From Bradyrhizobium sp. OK095 (GTDB lineage: Bacteria > Pseudomonadota > Alphaproteobacteria > Rhizobiales > Xanthobacteraceae): a stretch of 64,000 nt of DNA. The translations under genes and the position numbers were made by a program. Positions 1 to 8,323 of this stretch are shown here, piece by piece (the first letter of the stretch is position 1; each line of letters opens with the position of its first letter). Below the pieces are notes generated by a model that worked only from the letters and a program-made list of their open reading frames with translations, did not search any database and was not told where the DNA came from. The stretch lies in NCBI RefSeq assembly GCF_900109945.1, contig NZ_FOBX01000018.1:62001-126000 (forward strand). The letters are read 5' to 3'.

Positions 1-275
1 ATGCCGGCATTGTTGACGAGCGCATCCAGCCGGCCGAAGCGCTGCTCGACCGCTTTCATCGCGGCAGCAACCGCGTCCGTGTCCGAGACATCGCAGGTCA
101 GCGCCAGCGTCGTCTTGTCCTGGCCGATCTCGGCGACCGCGCGGCCGAGCAATTCCCCCTCGATGTCGAGCAGCGCCACCCGCCAGCCCTCGGCCAGAAA
201 CTTCTTCGCGGTCGCAAGCCCGATGCCACGTGCGGCTCCGGTGACGAGGGCGACTTTTTGCGGGGAGGCGGGCAT
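1..275 (-). CDS. SDR family oxidoreductase (3' end beyond the window)
   Basis: N-terminal 91 residues of a classical short-chain dehydrogenase/reductase; the rest lies off the left edge. The reverse strand starts at an ATG at 275 and reads a Rossmann nucleotide-binding segment, TGAARGIG at about residues 11-18, then an acidic residue after the second strand (LLDIE), which in this family favours NAD over NADP. The piece ends just after the structural NNAG motif. The catalytic Tyr/Lys region is not visible, so the substrate cannot be judged. The gene lies 3' of the chemoreceptor on the same strand, separated by about 170 bases that carry a short palindromic repeat, so co-transcription is uncertain. 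Confidence 0.9.
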   Translation of the reverse strand, partial: MPASPQKVALVTGAARGIGLATAKKFLAEGWRVALLDIEGELLGRAVAEIGQDKTTLALTCDVSDTDAVAAAMKAVEQRFGRLDALVNNAG

Positions 276-380
276 GGGCTGATCTGTCCTTGAATCGAAA
301 AGGTGAGCCGCATGGGCGGCGACCATCGCCCTTTTACGTCGCTTTTGTTCCTGCAAGAAGGGGGACCGACAGTCTATCTC

Positions 381-430
381 CGTCACCCTGAGGTGGCCGC
401 TTCTGAGCGGCCCTCGAAGGGCGACGGGGA
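381..430. repeat. Short palindromic intergenic repeat
   Basis: The hairpin GGCCGC-TTCTGA-GCGGCC (395-412) is flanked by CACCCTGAGG and CCTCGAAGGGCGACGG. A related arrangement with CCTCGAAGGGCGGCGG occurs near 7059-7075. Such small palindromes are widespread between genes in Bradyrhizobium. It lies between the SDR gene and the chemoreceptor stop and could form a 3' mRNA hairpin. Confidence 0.55.
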
Positions 431-448
431 TAGTGAGAGAGCGAGAGC

Positions 449-2113
449 CTACGACAGCTCCGCCACGGCACGCTGCATGTTGGCCGACATGTCCGCCGTC
501 ACGGCGCTCTGCTCCTCGACCGCGGCGGCGGTGGAGGCGATGAACTCGTTGACGCCGGCGATTGCGACCTTGATCGCGGTCAGGGAGCTCGCGACGTCAC
601 CGGAGATGGTGTTCAGCGCGTCGATTTCGGACGTGATCGTGTCGGTCGCCTGCTTGGCCTGGTTGGCGAGGTTCTTCACCTCGGACGCCACCACCGCGAA
701 GCCGCGGCCGGCTTCGCCCGCACGCGCCGATTCGATCGTGGCGTTGAGCGCGAGCAGGTTGATCTGGCTGGTGATGCCGGCGATCATCTCGACAATGCCG
801 GTCATGGCCTGCGCAGCCGCGTTCAGCCTCTGTGCCTGGCCGTCGGCGGCGTCGACCCTTGTGGTCGCGACCTTGGAATTCTCGCGCGACTTCGCCATGG
901 TCTCGGAGATCTCGCGGATCGAGGCGCTCATTTCCTCGCTGCCGGCCGCGACCGCCTCGATCAGCCCGCGTGCATTGTCGGCCTTCTTGCGTCCGATCGC
1001 CTGCGCGGTGATGTCGGTGGCGTATTTCACCACCTTGTAGGGTTTTCCGTTGAGGTCGAAGATCGGGTTATAGGACGCCTGGATCCAGATCTCGCGGCCG
1101 CCCTTGGCGATCCGCTTGTATTCGGCGGCTTGGTATTCGCCGCGGTTGAGCGTCTCCCAGAACTGGCGGTAGCCGGCCGAATTCTTCTCGTTCGGCTCGA
1201 CGAACATCGAGTGGTGCTGGCCCTTGATCTCGGCCAGCGAATAACCCATCGCCCCCAGGAAATTCGCGTTGGCGGTGCGGATCGTGCCGTCCATGTTGAA
1301 CTCGATCACCGCCTGCGACTTCTGGATCGCGGCGAGCTGGCCGTCGCTGTCGGCCGTCTTCATCTTCTGCGCGGTGACGTCGGTCGCGAACTTCACCACC
1401 TTCATCGGCCGGCCCATCTCGTCGAGGATCGGGTTATAGGTCGCCAGAATCCAGATTTCCTTAGCTCCCTTGCCGAGCCGCTTGTATTCGGCGGCCTCGA
1501 ACTGGCCGCGGTTCAGCCGCGCCCAGAAATCGGCATAGGCCGCGCCGGCACGATCCTCCGGCGTCACGAACATGCTGTGGTGCTTGCCCTGGATCTCGTC
1601 GAGCGAGTAGCCCATGGCGTTCAGGAAATTCTCGTTGGCGGTGACGATGGTGCCGTCCATGTTGAACTCGATCACGGCCTGCGCACGGCTGATCGCGGCG
1701 AGCTTGCCCGCTTCCTCCAGGCTCCTCATCTTGTAGGCCGTGATGTCGGTGGCGAACTTGATGAAGGAGACCACCTTGCCGTTTTCGTCGAGCAGCGGCG
1801 CGTAGGAGGCGTGGACCCAGAGTTCCTTGCCGTTCTTGCCGTAGCGCCTGTATTGCGTGGTCTGGAATTCACCGCGATTCAAACTGGCCCAGAAGTCGCG
1901 ATAGCGGGCGCTGTCGCGCTCGGCCGGGCTGACGAAGATGCTGTGATGCTTGCCCTTGATCTCCGCGAGCGAATAGCCGCTCATCTCGAGCAGGTTCTCA
2001 TTGGCATCGAGGATGGTGCCGTCGAGGCCGAATTCGATCACCGCCTGCGAACGGTCGAGCGCCTCGACCTCCGCGACCGCGTGCCTGACTTTCTTGCTCT
2101 GGAAATTGAACAC
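449..2113 (-). CDS. Soluble methyl-accepting chemotaxis protein with three tandem PAS domains
   Basis: A 554-residue chemoreceptor. Three PAS domains repeat with an exact 122-residue period (AVIEF at residues 24, 146 and 268). Each ends in a PAC segment of the type KFATDIT, and a short MCP signalling domain follows from about residue 385. The signalling tip is recognisable (INLLALNATIESARAGEAGRGFAVVA) and should dock CheA/CheW. There is no transmembrane segment and no HAMP domain, so it is predicted to be cytoplasmic and to sense an internal cue such as redox state or a bound cofactor (inference). The GTG at 2113 is preferred because GGAG lies about six bases before it and the protein then begins MFNFQSKK. 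A longer upstream reading frame gives an N-terminus unlike the family. No other che genes are nearby. Confidence 0.9.
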   Translation of the reverse strand: MFNFQSKKVRHAVAEVEALDRSQAVIEFGLDGTILDANENLLEMSGYSLAEIKGKHHSIFVSPAERDSARYRDFWASLNRGEFQTTQYRRYGKNGKELWVHASYAPLLDENGKVVSFIKFATDITAYKMRSLEEAGKLAAISRAQAVIEFNMDGTIVTANENFLNAMGYSLDEIQGKHHSMFVTPEDRAGAAYADFWARLNRGQFEAAEYKRLGKGAKEIWILATYNPILDEMGRPMKVVKFATDVTAQKMKTADSDGQLAAIQKSQAVIEFNMDGTIRTANANFLGAMGYSLAEIKGQHHSMFVEPNEKNSAGYRQFWETLNRGEYQAAEYKRIAKGGREIWIQASYNPIFDLNGKPYKVVKYATDITAQAIGRKKADNARGLIEAVAAGSEEMSASIREISETMAKSRENSKVATTRVDAADGQAQRLNAAAQAMTGIVEMIAGITSQINLLALNATIESARAGEAGRGFAVVASEVKNLANQAKQATDTITSEIDALNTISGDVASSLTAIKVAIAGVNEFIASTAAAVEEQSAVTADMSANMQRAVAELS

Positions 2114-2525
2114 GTAAGCTCCGCAATGCCTTTGAAACGAATCGGCAGGATTGCCGTAACGTTTCTTCTGGGCTGAAAAGTTGCATGTCGTTCTTGAGCA
2201 ACTGTAAATTCTTGCACGGATCGGCATTCGTTCCGTAGTTTCACGTGCGCGGGCCATGTTCCTCAGCGCGCAAGCGTTCTCGATTCATATGCACGGCGGA
2301 ATTCATAGACGGGCCGTATTTGTACGGAACCGCATTGGAATTATTTTTCGCATGATGCGGAAGGATCCGCGTCCTCCGCAGCCGAGTTCGCGATGCGCAA
2401 TGACCTCCAGAATAATTTTCGCCGCCGTGTCGGTTCCATAAAAGGGCGTTCGTCTTGAAGGGGAGCGCGGGTCGGTTGGGCCTGCGCCGTAGCGCCCTGG
2501 AATGGCGAGAGTACGAGGAGCCCTC
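2114..2525. other. Divergent intergenic region
   Basis: About 410 bases separate the chemoreceptor (leftward) from the first YCII-like gene (rightward), so promoters for both should lie here. Open frames in it are short and unconvincing. I could not assign a -35/-10 pair with confidence and see no clear operator. Confidence 0.5.
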
Positions 2526-2930
2526 ATGCGATTCATGATGCTGATGATCCCGCTCGGCTACGAGACCGCGCCGCCGGACGTCCAACTCGATCCCGAACGC
2601 GTTGCCGCGATGATGCGCTACAACGAGGCGCTGAAGGATGCCGGCGTCCTGATTACGCTCGACGGCCTGCACCCGCCCTCGATGGGCGCGCGCATCTCGT
2701 TTGCGACCGGCACGCCCGTCGTCACCGACGGTCCCTTCGCCGAATCCAAGGAAGTTCTGGGCGGCTACTGGATGATCGAGGTGGACTCGCGTGCGGAAGC
2801 GATCGCCTGGGCGAAGCGATGCCCGGCCTCCGCCAATGAAGTCATCGAGATCAGGCAGGTGCAGGAAATGTCCGACTTTTCGCCGGAAGTTCAGGCCGCC
2901 GCCGCAGGCTTCGACGTCCTGAAAAAATAG
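2526..2930 (+). CDS. YCII-related (DGPF-type) protein
   Basis: A 134-residue member of the YCII/DGPF family of small ferredoxin-like-fold proteins, often annotated as YciI family or as a PhnB-like transcription initiation protein. It shows the hallmark TDGPFAESKE around residues 66-75 and the typical GGYWMIEVDS strand after it. The biochemical role of this family is generally unknown; in other genomes members are often encoded beside ECF sigma factors, but none is adjacent here. The start ATG at 2526 follows GAGGAG at a good distance. Another YCII-like gene follows after about 58 bases on the same strand, so the two are probably co-transcribed. Confidence 0.85.
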   Translation: MRFMMLMIPLGYETAPPDVQLDPERVAAMMRYNEALKDAGVLITLDGLHPPSMGARISFATGTPVVTDGPFAESKEVLGGYWMIEVDSRAEAIAWAKRCPASANEVIEIRQVQEMSDFSPEVQAAAAGFDVLKK

Positions 2931-2988
2931 TCCAGCGCTTGCGATCAAATCGCTGACGTCGTCAATCTATCAACAAGGGAGAGAACCG

Positions 2989-3354
2989 ATGAGCACCGAA
3001 CACAAATTCCTCGCCGTCTATCTCGGCAGCATGAGCGGCGAAAAGATGAAGGCATGGCACGCGATGCCCGAGGCCGAACGGAAGGCCAGGGAGCGTGAGG
3101 GCATGGCCGCCTGGCACGGCTGGGTCGAGACGCACAAGGCCGTCATCGTCGAGATGGGCGGCCCGCTCGGCAAGACCCGCAGGATCGACGGGAAAGGCAT
3201 CACCGAGATCAGCAATGCGCTGACCGGTTTCACGGTGGTACGGGCTGCCTCGCAGGAGGAAGCCGCAAAACTGTTCGAGAACCATCCGCACTTTGCGATC
3301 TTTCCGGGCGAGGCGATCGAGGTGATGCCCGTGCTGCCGATTCCGCAGCTTTAG
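2989..3354 (+). CDS. YCII-like small protein
   Basis: A 121-residue protein of the YCII-like dimeric alpha/beta fold, without the DGPF signature of its upstream neighbour. It has an N-terminal strand KFLAVYLGSMSG, a central region EMGGPLGKTRRI and a C-terminal PHFAIFPGEAIEVMPV. A GGGAGAG-like ribosome site precedes the ATG at 2989. The arrangement suggests a two-gene unit of related proteins that diverged after duplication. Its substrate or partner is unknown. Confidence 0.8.
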   Translation: MSTEHKFLAVYLGSMSGEKMKAWHAMPEAERKAREREGMAAWHGWVETHKAVIVEMGGPLGKTRRIDGKGITEISNALTGFTVVRAASQEEAAKLFENHPHFAIFPGEAIEVMPVLPIPQL

Positions 3355-3462
3355 CCCCCACGGAGGTCGTTTCCGGGCTCGATGCTGACGCATCGGCCCG
3401 GCAGGACCCATGGAAGTACAGGGTTAATCACGCCCGATTCCCGCTAGTGACCTTCACGCCCG

Positions 3463-3489
3463 GCTCATGTAAAGCTCGTTCACATGAGC
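3463..3489. promoter_or_regulatory. Palindromic operator over the tetR start codon
   Basis: Near-perfect inverted repeat with arms GCTCATGTAAA and TTCACATGAGC around GCTCG (one mismatch). The inner core ATGTAAA-N5-TTCACAT (3467-3485) has the same form as the site at 4304-4322 (ATGTGAA-N5-TTTACAT). It overlaps the ATG of the TetR-family gene at 3484, which fits autorepression (inference). Confidence 0.7.
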
Positions 3490-4236
3490 TGGCGCAAGGA
3501 AGAGCGCCGCGCCGAGCGCGGCTATCACCACGGCAATCTGAAGGAAGCCCTGTTGCAGGCCGCCCTCGGGCTGATCGCCGAGAAGGGCGCGGCCGGCTTC
3601 ACCTTCGCCGATGCCGCGCGCATGGCCGGCGTCAGTGCTGCCGCGCCTTACCGGCATTTCCGCGACCGCGACGAGCTGTTGTCCTCGATCGCCCAGCGCG
3701 GTTTCGAGCAGTTCGAGGCGCGGCTGACCGCAGCCTGGGACGACGGGCGGCCCGACACGGTCACCGCGTTCGAGCGTGTCGGCAGGGCCTATCTCGCCTT
3801 CGCCCGCGAGGAGCCGGCTTTCTACAACGCAATGTTCGAATCCGGTCTGCCGGTCGATGCCAATCCGGCGCTGCAGGCCGCCAGCGAGCGCGCCTTTAAC
3901 GTCATTCGCGCCGCCGCCGAGCGACTTGCGGCGCTCGCGCCTCCGGGCGCGCCTCGGCCACCCGCCATGATGATGGCGCTGCACATCTGGTCGATGGCGC
4001 ATGGCGTCGCCTCGCTGTTCTCGCGCGGCGATGCCGCGCGCCGAAAACTGCCGATGTCGCCCGACGAGTTGCTCGAAGCCGAGGTGCTGATTTATCTGCG
4101 CGGACTCGGCTTCCCGACCGACCGCGGTCCGCCTGCGAAAAGCGCCGAGCCTCCGCCCGTGCCACCGGAGGCATCCTCCGGTTCTGGCGTGCCTCCCGGT
4201 GGCAATCCGGGTGGTCCTTGGGGCAAGCCGAAATAA
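3484..4236 (+). CDS. TetR/AcrR family transcriptional regulator
   Basis: A 250-residue repressor-type regulator. The N-terminal helix-turn-helix spans about residues 14-62 (YHHGNLKEALLQAALGLI ... VSAAAPYRHFRDRDELL). The ligand-binding domain follows (ARAYLAFAREEPAFYNAMF, then MALHIWSMAHGVASLF), of the WHG-like type. The last 40 residues form a Pro/Gly-rich tail that is probably disordered. The start codon lies inside a palindrome whose core recurs before the next gene, so the protein probably represses itself and the DUF2852 gene. No strong Shine-Dalgarno precedes the ATG, which suggests a short or leaderless transcript. Confidence 0.9.
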   Translation: MSWRKEERRAERGYHHGNLKEALLQAALGLIAEKGAAGFTFADAARMAGVSAAAPYRHFRDRDELLSSIAQRGFEQFEARLTAAWDDGRPDTVTAFERVGRAYLAFAREEPAFYNAMFESGLPVDANPALQAASERAFNVIRAAAERLAALAPPGAPRPPAMMMALHIWSMAHGVASLFSRGDAARRKLPMSPDELLEAEVLIYLRGLGFPTDRGPPAKSAEPPPVPPEASSGSGVPPGGNPGGPWGKPK

Positions 4237-4303
4237 AATTGCGCAAATAATCCTGCCGACCTGTCAGGCCGCCAGCTTGACAAAATCGCGGGATGATTTA
4301 GCT

Positions 4304-4326
4304 ATGTGAATGTTATTTACATTCAC
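4304..4326. promoter_or_regulatory. Palindromic operator before the DUF2852 gene
   Basis: The core ATGTGAA-N5-TTTACAT (4304-4322) matches the ATGTRAA-N5-TTYACAT pattern found at the tetR start. The arms GTGAATGT and ACATTCAC (4306-4313 and 4319-4326) also form a perfect inverted repeat around TATTT. The site lies 31 bases before the likely start at 4357, a good position for TetR repression. Confidence 0.7.
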
Positions 4327-4356
4327 AACGGCGCTGGTGCCGTGATGGAGATGGAA

Positions 4357-4848
4357 ATGGCCTACACCGCTGATGTCAATCGATGGCGCGGTTCTTCGGA
4401 CCAAAACCAACACTACGAGCGTCCTCGCATGCTCGATACGCCATGGCATCCCGGCTGGATCGCCGTGACCATCCTCGGCTTCATCATCTGGTGGCCGGTC
4501 GGACTTGCCCTTCTCTTTTTCACACTCGGGAGCAGAAGAATGTCGTGCTGGAGCGGCCAGGATCGCTGGCAGAACAAGATGGAGCGGATGCAGTACAAGA
4601 TGGACCGCATGCGCGGCCGAATGGAGCGCCATGGCTTCGGCTTTGGCTTCGGCCCGCCGTCCTCAGGCAACCGTGCCTTCGACGAATACCGCACCGAGAC
4701 GCTGCAGCGGCTCGAGGAGGAGCAGGTCGAGTTCAAGAACTTCCTCGATCGTCTGCGCCACGCCAAGGACAAGGCCGAGTTCGACCAGTTCATGGCCCAG
4801 CACAAGACGCGTCCGACCCCGCCGCCGACCGACCAGCCGCAAGGCTGA
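4357..4848 (+). CDS. DUF2852 membrane protein
   Basis: A 163-residue protein of the DUF2852 family. A single strongly hydrophobic stretch (GWIAVTILGFIIWWPVGLALLFFTLG, about residues 32-58) is followed by a Met/Arg-rich amphipathic segment (KMERMQYKMDRMRGRMERHG) and an acidic coiled region with EEEQVEFKNFLDRLRHAKDK. The function is unknown; it is probably an inner-membrane protein with a cytoplasmic coiled tail. The ATG at 4357 is chosen because GGAG (4347-4350) lies six bases before it. An in-frame GTG at 4306 sits inside the operator palindrome and is unlikely to be used. It is probably regulated by the upstream TetR protein, and a strong terminator follows. Confidence 0.85.
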   Translation: MAYTADVNRWRGSSDQNQHYERPRMLDTPWHPGWIAVTILGFIIWWPVGLALLFFTLGSRRMSCWSGQDRWQNKMERMQYKMDRMRGRMERHGFGFGFGPPSSGNRAFDEYRTETLQRLEEEQVEFKNFLDRLRHAKDKAEFDQFMAQHKTRPTPPPTDQPQG

Positions 4849-4921
4849 TCTGACGAGGCTGATCTGAGGCCACATCTCAAAGCCTTCAGGCGTGCGCCCC
4901 CAAAGTCCTGATGGCCCCGAG

Positions 4922-4960
4922 CCGCCCGCTTGCGCAACACGCAGGCGGGCGGTTTGGTTT
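4922..4960 (+). terminator. Rho-independent terminator after the DUF2852 gene
   Basis: The stem CCGCCCGC (4922-4929) pairs with GCGGGCGG (4945-4952), and inner TGCG/CGCA pairs extend it. It is followed by TTTGGTTTT. The hairpin ends the tetR-DUF2852 unit and lies upstream of the next gene. Confidence 0.75.
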
Positions 4961-5039
4961 TGGGGGTCCCATAGAACCCGATCCAGGCGAGCCCCGACTA
5001 AGTCCTGAGCGCGCCTGCCGCGCGCTGACGGGTCCGACC

Positions 5040-5297
5040 ATGACCGACGCCGAACGCAGGGAGATCAGTCGTCGCATCGCGCTGCTCGAGCGCACGACGG
5101 CGCTGTTCGGACGGTTCGGCGGCCTAATTCCCACGGCGATCGCTTTTCTCAATAAATGGCCGACGGAAGTTGAACTCTATCCGCACTGGCAGGTCGGCGA
5201 GTCCTGGAAGCTCTTCCTGAGCCTGTATCTCTATTGGTTCGCCTGGCTCGCACTCGGCCGTGCGATCAGTTTTGCGAAGCGGAGCATCGAACCATGA
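5040..5297 (+). CDS. Small membrane protein of unknown function
   Basis: An 85-residue protein I do not recognise. It begins with a charged helix (MTDAERREISRRIALLERTT), then has a weakly hydrophobic stretch (GGLIPTAIAFLNKW) and a stronger one near the C-terminus (LFLSLYLYWFAWLALGRAISF). The ATG at 5040 is favoured because the same frame runs back into the terminator at 4922-4960. Its stop overlaps the next start as ATGA, so the following 45-residue protein is probably translated by coupling. Together they may form a small membrane module. Confidence 0.6.
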   Translation: MTDAERREISRRIALLERTTALFGRFGGLIPTAIAFLNKWPTEVELYPHWQVGESWKLFLSLYLYWFAWLALGRAISFAKRSIEP

Positions 5298-5431
5298 TCA
5301 TGCTCCGCGACTTCGCGCTCTTCGTCCTGCCCGCCCTCGTCGCGGCGGGCGGCTGGCTTTATGCGCTCAGCCTGCGCAAGCGGGCCCGGCCCGGTCTCGA
5401 TAGCCAAAGCAATCGCGTCCCGGCGGCGTGA
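5294..5431 (+). CDS. 45-residue single-span membrane protein
   Basis: A very short ORF starting at the ATG that overlaps the stop of the preceding gene (ATGA at 5294-5297). It has one clear transmembrane helix (FALFVLPALVAAGGWLYAL), a positive stretch (RKRARPG) and a short polar tail, predicting an N-out/C-in topology. No family is recognised. The tight coupling to the 85-residue gene, and the serine acetyltransferase gene 65 bases downstream, suggest one transcript. Confidence 0.55.
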   Translation: MIMLRDFALFVLPALVAAGGWLYALSLRKRARPGLDSQSNRVPAA

Positions 5432-5495
5432 CTGGCGCCCCGATCCGGACCGCCTATATTCGCCATGGCAGGCGCTGGGCCGCGCGGAGGCGACA

Positions 5496-6257
5496 ATGGC
5501 GGAAGCTGCGATCACGGCGAGCGACGGCCTCTGGCAGACGATCCGCAGCGAGGCGCAGCGCGCGGCGGCTGCCGATCCCGTGTTCGGCAAGGCCGTTGCG
5601 AGCGCCATTCTCGCGCATGACGATTTTGCCGCTGCGCTGGCCGATCTGATCGGGCAGCGGCTCGGCAGCGGCGCCACCGAGCGCGCGCGCTTCACGTCCT
5701 TCTCCCGCGAGGCCTTTCACGGCGAGCCGGACCTGATCGAAGTGGCCGGCCAGGACCTGCGGGCCATTGCGCGCCGCGATCCCGCCATCGGCGACCTGTT
5801 GCCGCCACTGCTGCATTACAAGGGCTATGTCGCGCTGCAGGCTTGGCGCGTCTCGAACTGGCTCTGGTGCCGTGACCATCGCGATGCCGCGCTGCTGTTC
5901 CAGAACGAGGCGTCGAACCTCCTGCAAGTCAGCATTCATCCGGCAGCACGCATCGGCTCGTCCGTCTATCTCGACCATGCCACCGGCATCGTGATCGGCG
6001 CCAATGTGGTGATCGGCGACGACGTCACCATCCTCCAGAACGTCAGTATCGGCCGTCGTGGCGAACTGCCGGCGCGCTCGCCACGCATCGGCAGCAATGT
6101 CTTCATCGGCAGCGGTGCAACCATCCTCGGCGACATCAGCATCGGCGATTTCGCGAAGATCGGTGCGGACACGGTCGTGACCAGCGATGTGCCCGGCGGC
6201 TGCACCGCGGTCGGCAACCCCGCGCGATTGACCAATTGCCCCGAACCAGTGGCCTGA
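5496..6257 (+). CDS. cysE: Serine O-acetyltransferase
   Basis: A 253-residue enzyme of the hexapeptide-repeat acyltransferase superfamily. It acetylates L-serine with acetyl-CoA, the first step of cysteine synthesis. The N-terminal alpha-helical domain contains the conserved RDPA and LLHYKGYVALQAWRVSNWLW segments. The left-handed beta-helix includes IHPAARIGSSVYLDHATGIVIG, which carries the catalytic Asp-His pair, and later GSGATILGDISIGDFAKIGA and VPGGCTAVGNPARL. The loop after the repeat differs somewhat from E. coli CysE. The ATG at 5496 follows GGAGG. The C-terminal regulatory peptide is short. Confidence 0.9.
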   Translation: MAEAAITASDGLWQTIRSEAQRAAAADPVFGKAVASAILAHDDFAAALADLIGQRLGSGATERARFTSFSREAFHGEPDLIEVAGQDLRAIARRDPAIGDLLPPLLHYKGYVALQAWRVSNWLWCRDHRDAALLFQNEASNLLQVSIHPAARIGSSVYLDHATGIVIGANVVIGDDVTILQNVSIGRRGELPARSPRIGSNVFIGSGATILGDISIGDFAKIGADTVVTSDVPGGCTAVGNPARLTNCPEPVA

Positions 6258-6284
6258 CCCTCATCAATCTCTTGGAGAGTTGCA

Positions 6285-6995
6285 ATGAAGACAGCAATCG
6301 TGATCGGCGTCGGCCCGGACCGCGGGCTCGGAGCCCGGCTCTGCAAACGCTTTGCGGCCGACGGACTCAAGGTGATCGTCGCGGGCCGGACACTGTCCGC
6401 GTTGCAGGCCGTTGCAGACGACATCACGAAGGCTGGCGGGACGGCCGTGCCCTTCGTCGCCGACGCGACGAGCGAGAGTGACATCGCCGCGCTGTTCGAT
6501 GCCGCCGGTGAAAATCTCGACCTCGCCGTCTACAACGCCGGCAACAACACGCCCGGCAAAATCATCGAGATGGAGGCCGACTATTTCGAGCAGGCCTGGC
6601 GCGTCGTCTGCTTCGGCGGCTTCCTGTTCGGCCGCGAGGCGGTGCGCCGCATGGTGCCGAAGAAGACGGGAACGCTGCTCTTCACCGGCGCCAGTGCCTC
6701 GCTGCGCGGGCGCTCCGGCTACGGCGCCTTCAACTCGTCAAAAGCGGGCCTGCGCACGCTGGCCCAGGCTATGGCCAAGGAATATGCGAGCGACGGCATC
6801 CATGTCGGCCACGTCGTGGTCGACGGCGCGATCGCAGGCGACAAGATATTTTCGCGCTTTCCGGATGCTGCGGGACGCGAGGACAGCCTGATCGACATCG
6901 AGGGCATCGTCGATGCCTTCGCCTTCCTCTACCGCCAGCCCGAACGCGCCTGGTCGTTCGAGCTGGACGTGCGGACGTCGAAGGAGAAGTGGTGA
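6285..6995 (+). CDS. Atypical SDR oxidoreductase with Phe at the catalytic Tyr position
   Basis: A 236-residue short-chain dehydrogenase/reductase-like protein. The nucleotide-binding motif is an unusual GVGPDRGLG at about residues 8-16, and an RT pair after the second strand suggests NADP. YNAG replaces the usual NNAG. At the catalytic tetrad the sequence reads YGAFNSSKAG: the residue four before the Lys is Phe, not Tyr. A Tyr lies seven before the Lys. Related SDR proteins with Phe here exist, so this may be a subfamily trait, and the activity is uncertain. A GGAGAG site precedes the ATG, 28 bases after cysE, so it may share that operon. Confidence 0.85.
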   Translation: MKTAIVIGVGPDRGLGARLCKRFAADGLKVIVAGRTLSALQAVADDITKAGGTAVPFVADATSESDIAALFDAAGENLDLAVYNAGNNTPGKIIEMEADYFEQAWRVVCFGGFLFGREAVRRMVPKKTGTLLFTGASASLRGRSGYGAFNSSKAGLRTLAQAMAKEYASDGIHVGHVVVDGAIAGDKIFSRFPDAAGREDSLIDIEGIVDAFAFLYRQPERAWSFELDVRTSKEKW

Positions 6996-7563
6996 GGGGC
7001 AGCGAAGCGACCTCTCCCCGTCACCCCTACGCAACGGCGAAGCCGCCTCTTCAGCGGCCCTCGAAGGGCGGCGGCCCGGCTGCATCGGGGCCGCTCATCC
7101 TTCGGGGCTCGCCCAGCGACGCAGTCGCGTCGCGGGGCTCACGCCTCAGGGATGACGGGCCTGCGGCCCTGCAAGGGGGGGAGGGAACCGACCTCGCCCG
7201 TAGCAGGCCGCAGCCCCAGCCGGCACCGCCACGCGACATCCTGCCTCGCCATCGCCGCCCCCATCCCCCTGGTCTGCCACCCTTTCCCGCAGCCAAATTC
7301 GCCCCTGGTAACCCAGCATTAACCATCGGCGGGCTCTGGTAATCCCGGACAATCGCGCCCGGAGCTGTCGTCGAGGCCCATAGTTTTGACATCTTGGCAG
7401 GGAATGCAGGCGACCGGCTTTTGGACGAGCCCTGCACCTCAGAAAGACAAGGCTTTGAGCGGGCTTGCCGGCTGCGCCCGGTTCTGGCGTGGCCATTGGG
7501 GAACCGGCGGCCATTTCGCTTGCCGGGACATGAGATAACGATCGCCTTGAGAGGATACTGCTT
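6996..7563. other. Intergenic region with repeat remnants before tolQ
   Basis: About 570 bases. The left part (7020-7165) holds palindromic repeat debris: CCTCGAAGGGCGGCGG, then CATCCTTCGGGGCTCG and CTCACGCCTCAGGGATGA, which resemble the halves of common Bradyrhizobium repeats. The right part should carry the tol promoter. A TTGACA occurs at about 7386, but no good -10 stands at the right distance. No gene is supported here. Confidence 0.5.
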
Positions 7564-8280
<717 letters not shown>

Positions 8281-8323
8281 CGGACGGCATGTATAGTGTG
8301 AAGGGCAATTTGGGCACCAGACC

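Noticed and set aside
4306..4356. GTG at 4306 as start of the DUF2852 gene
   Set aside because: It lies within the palindromic operator, has no ribosome site and adds unconserved residues. ATG 4357 with GGAG is better.
4911..5039. Upstream start for the 85-residue membrane protein
   Set aside because: The frame would include the terminator at 4922-4960, and the added residues (Pro/Arg/Gly-rich) look non-coding.
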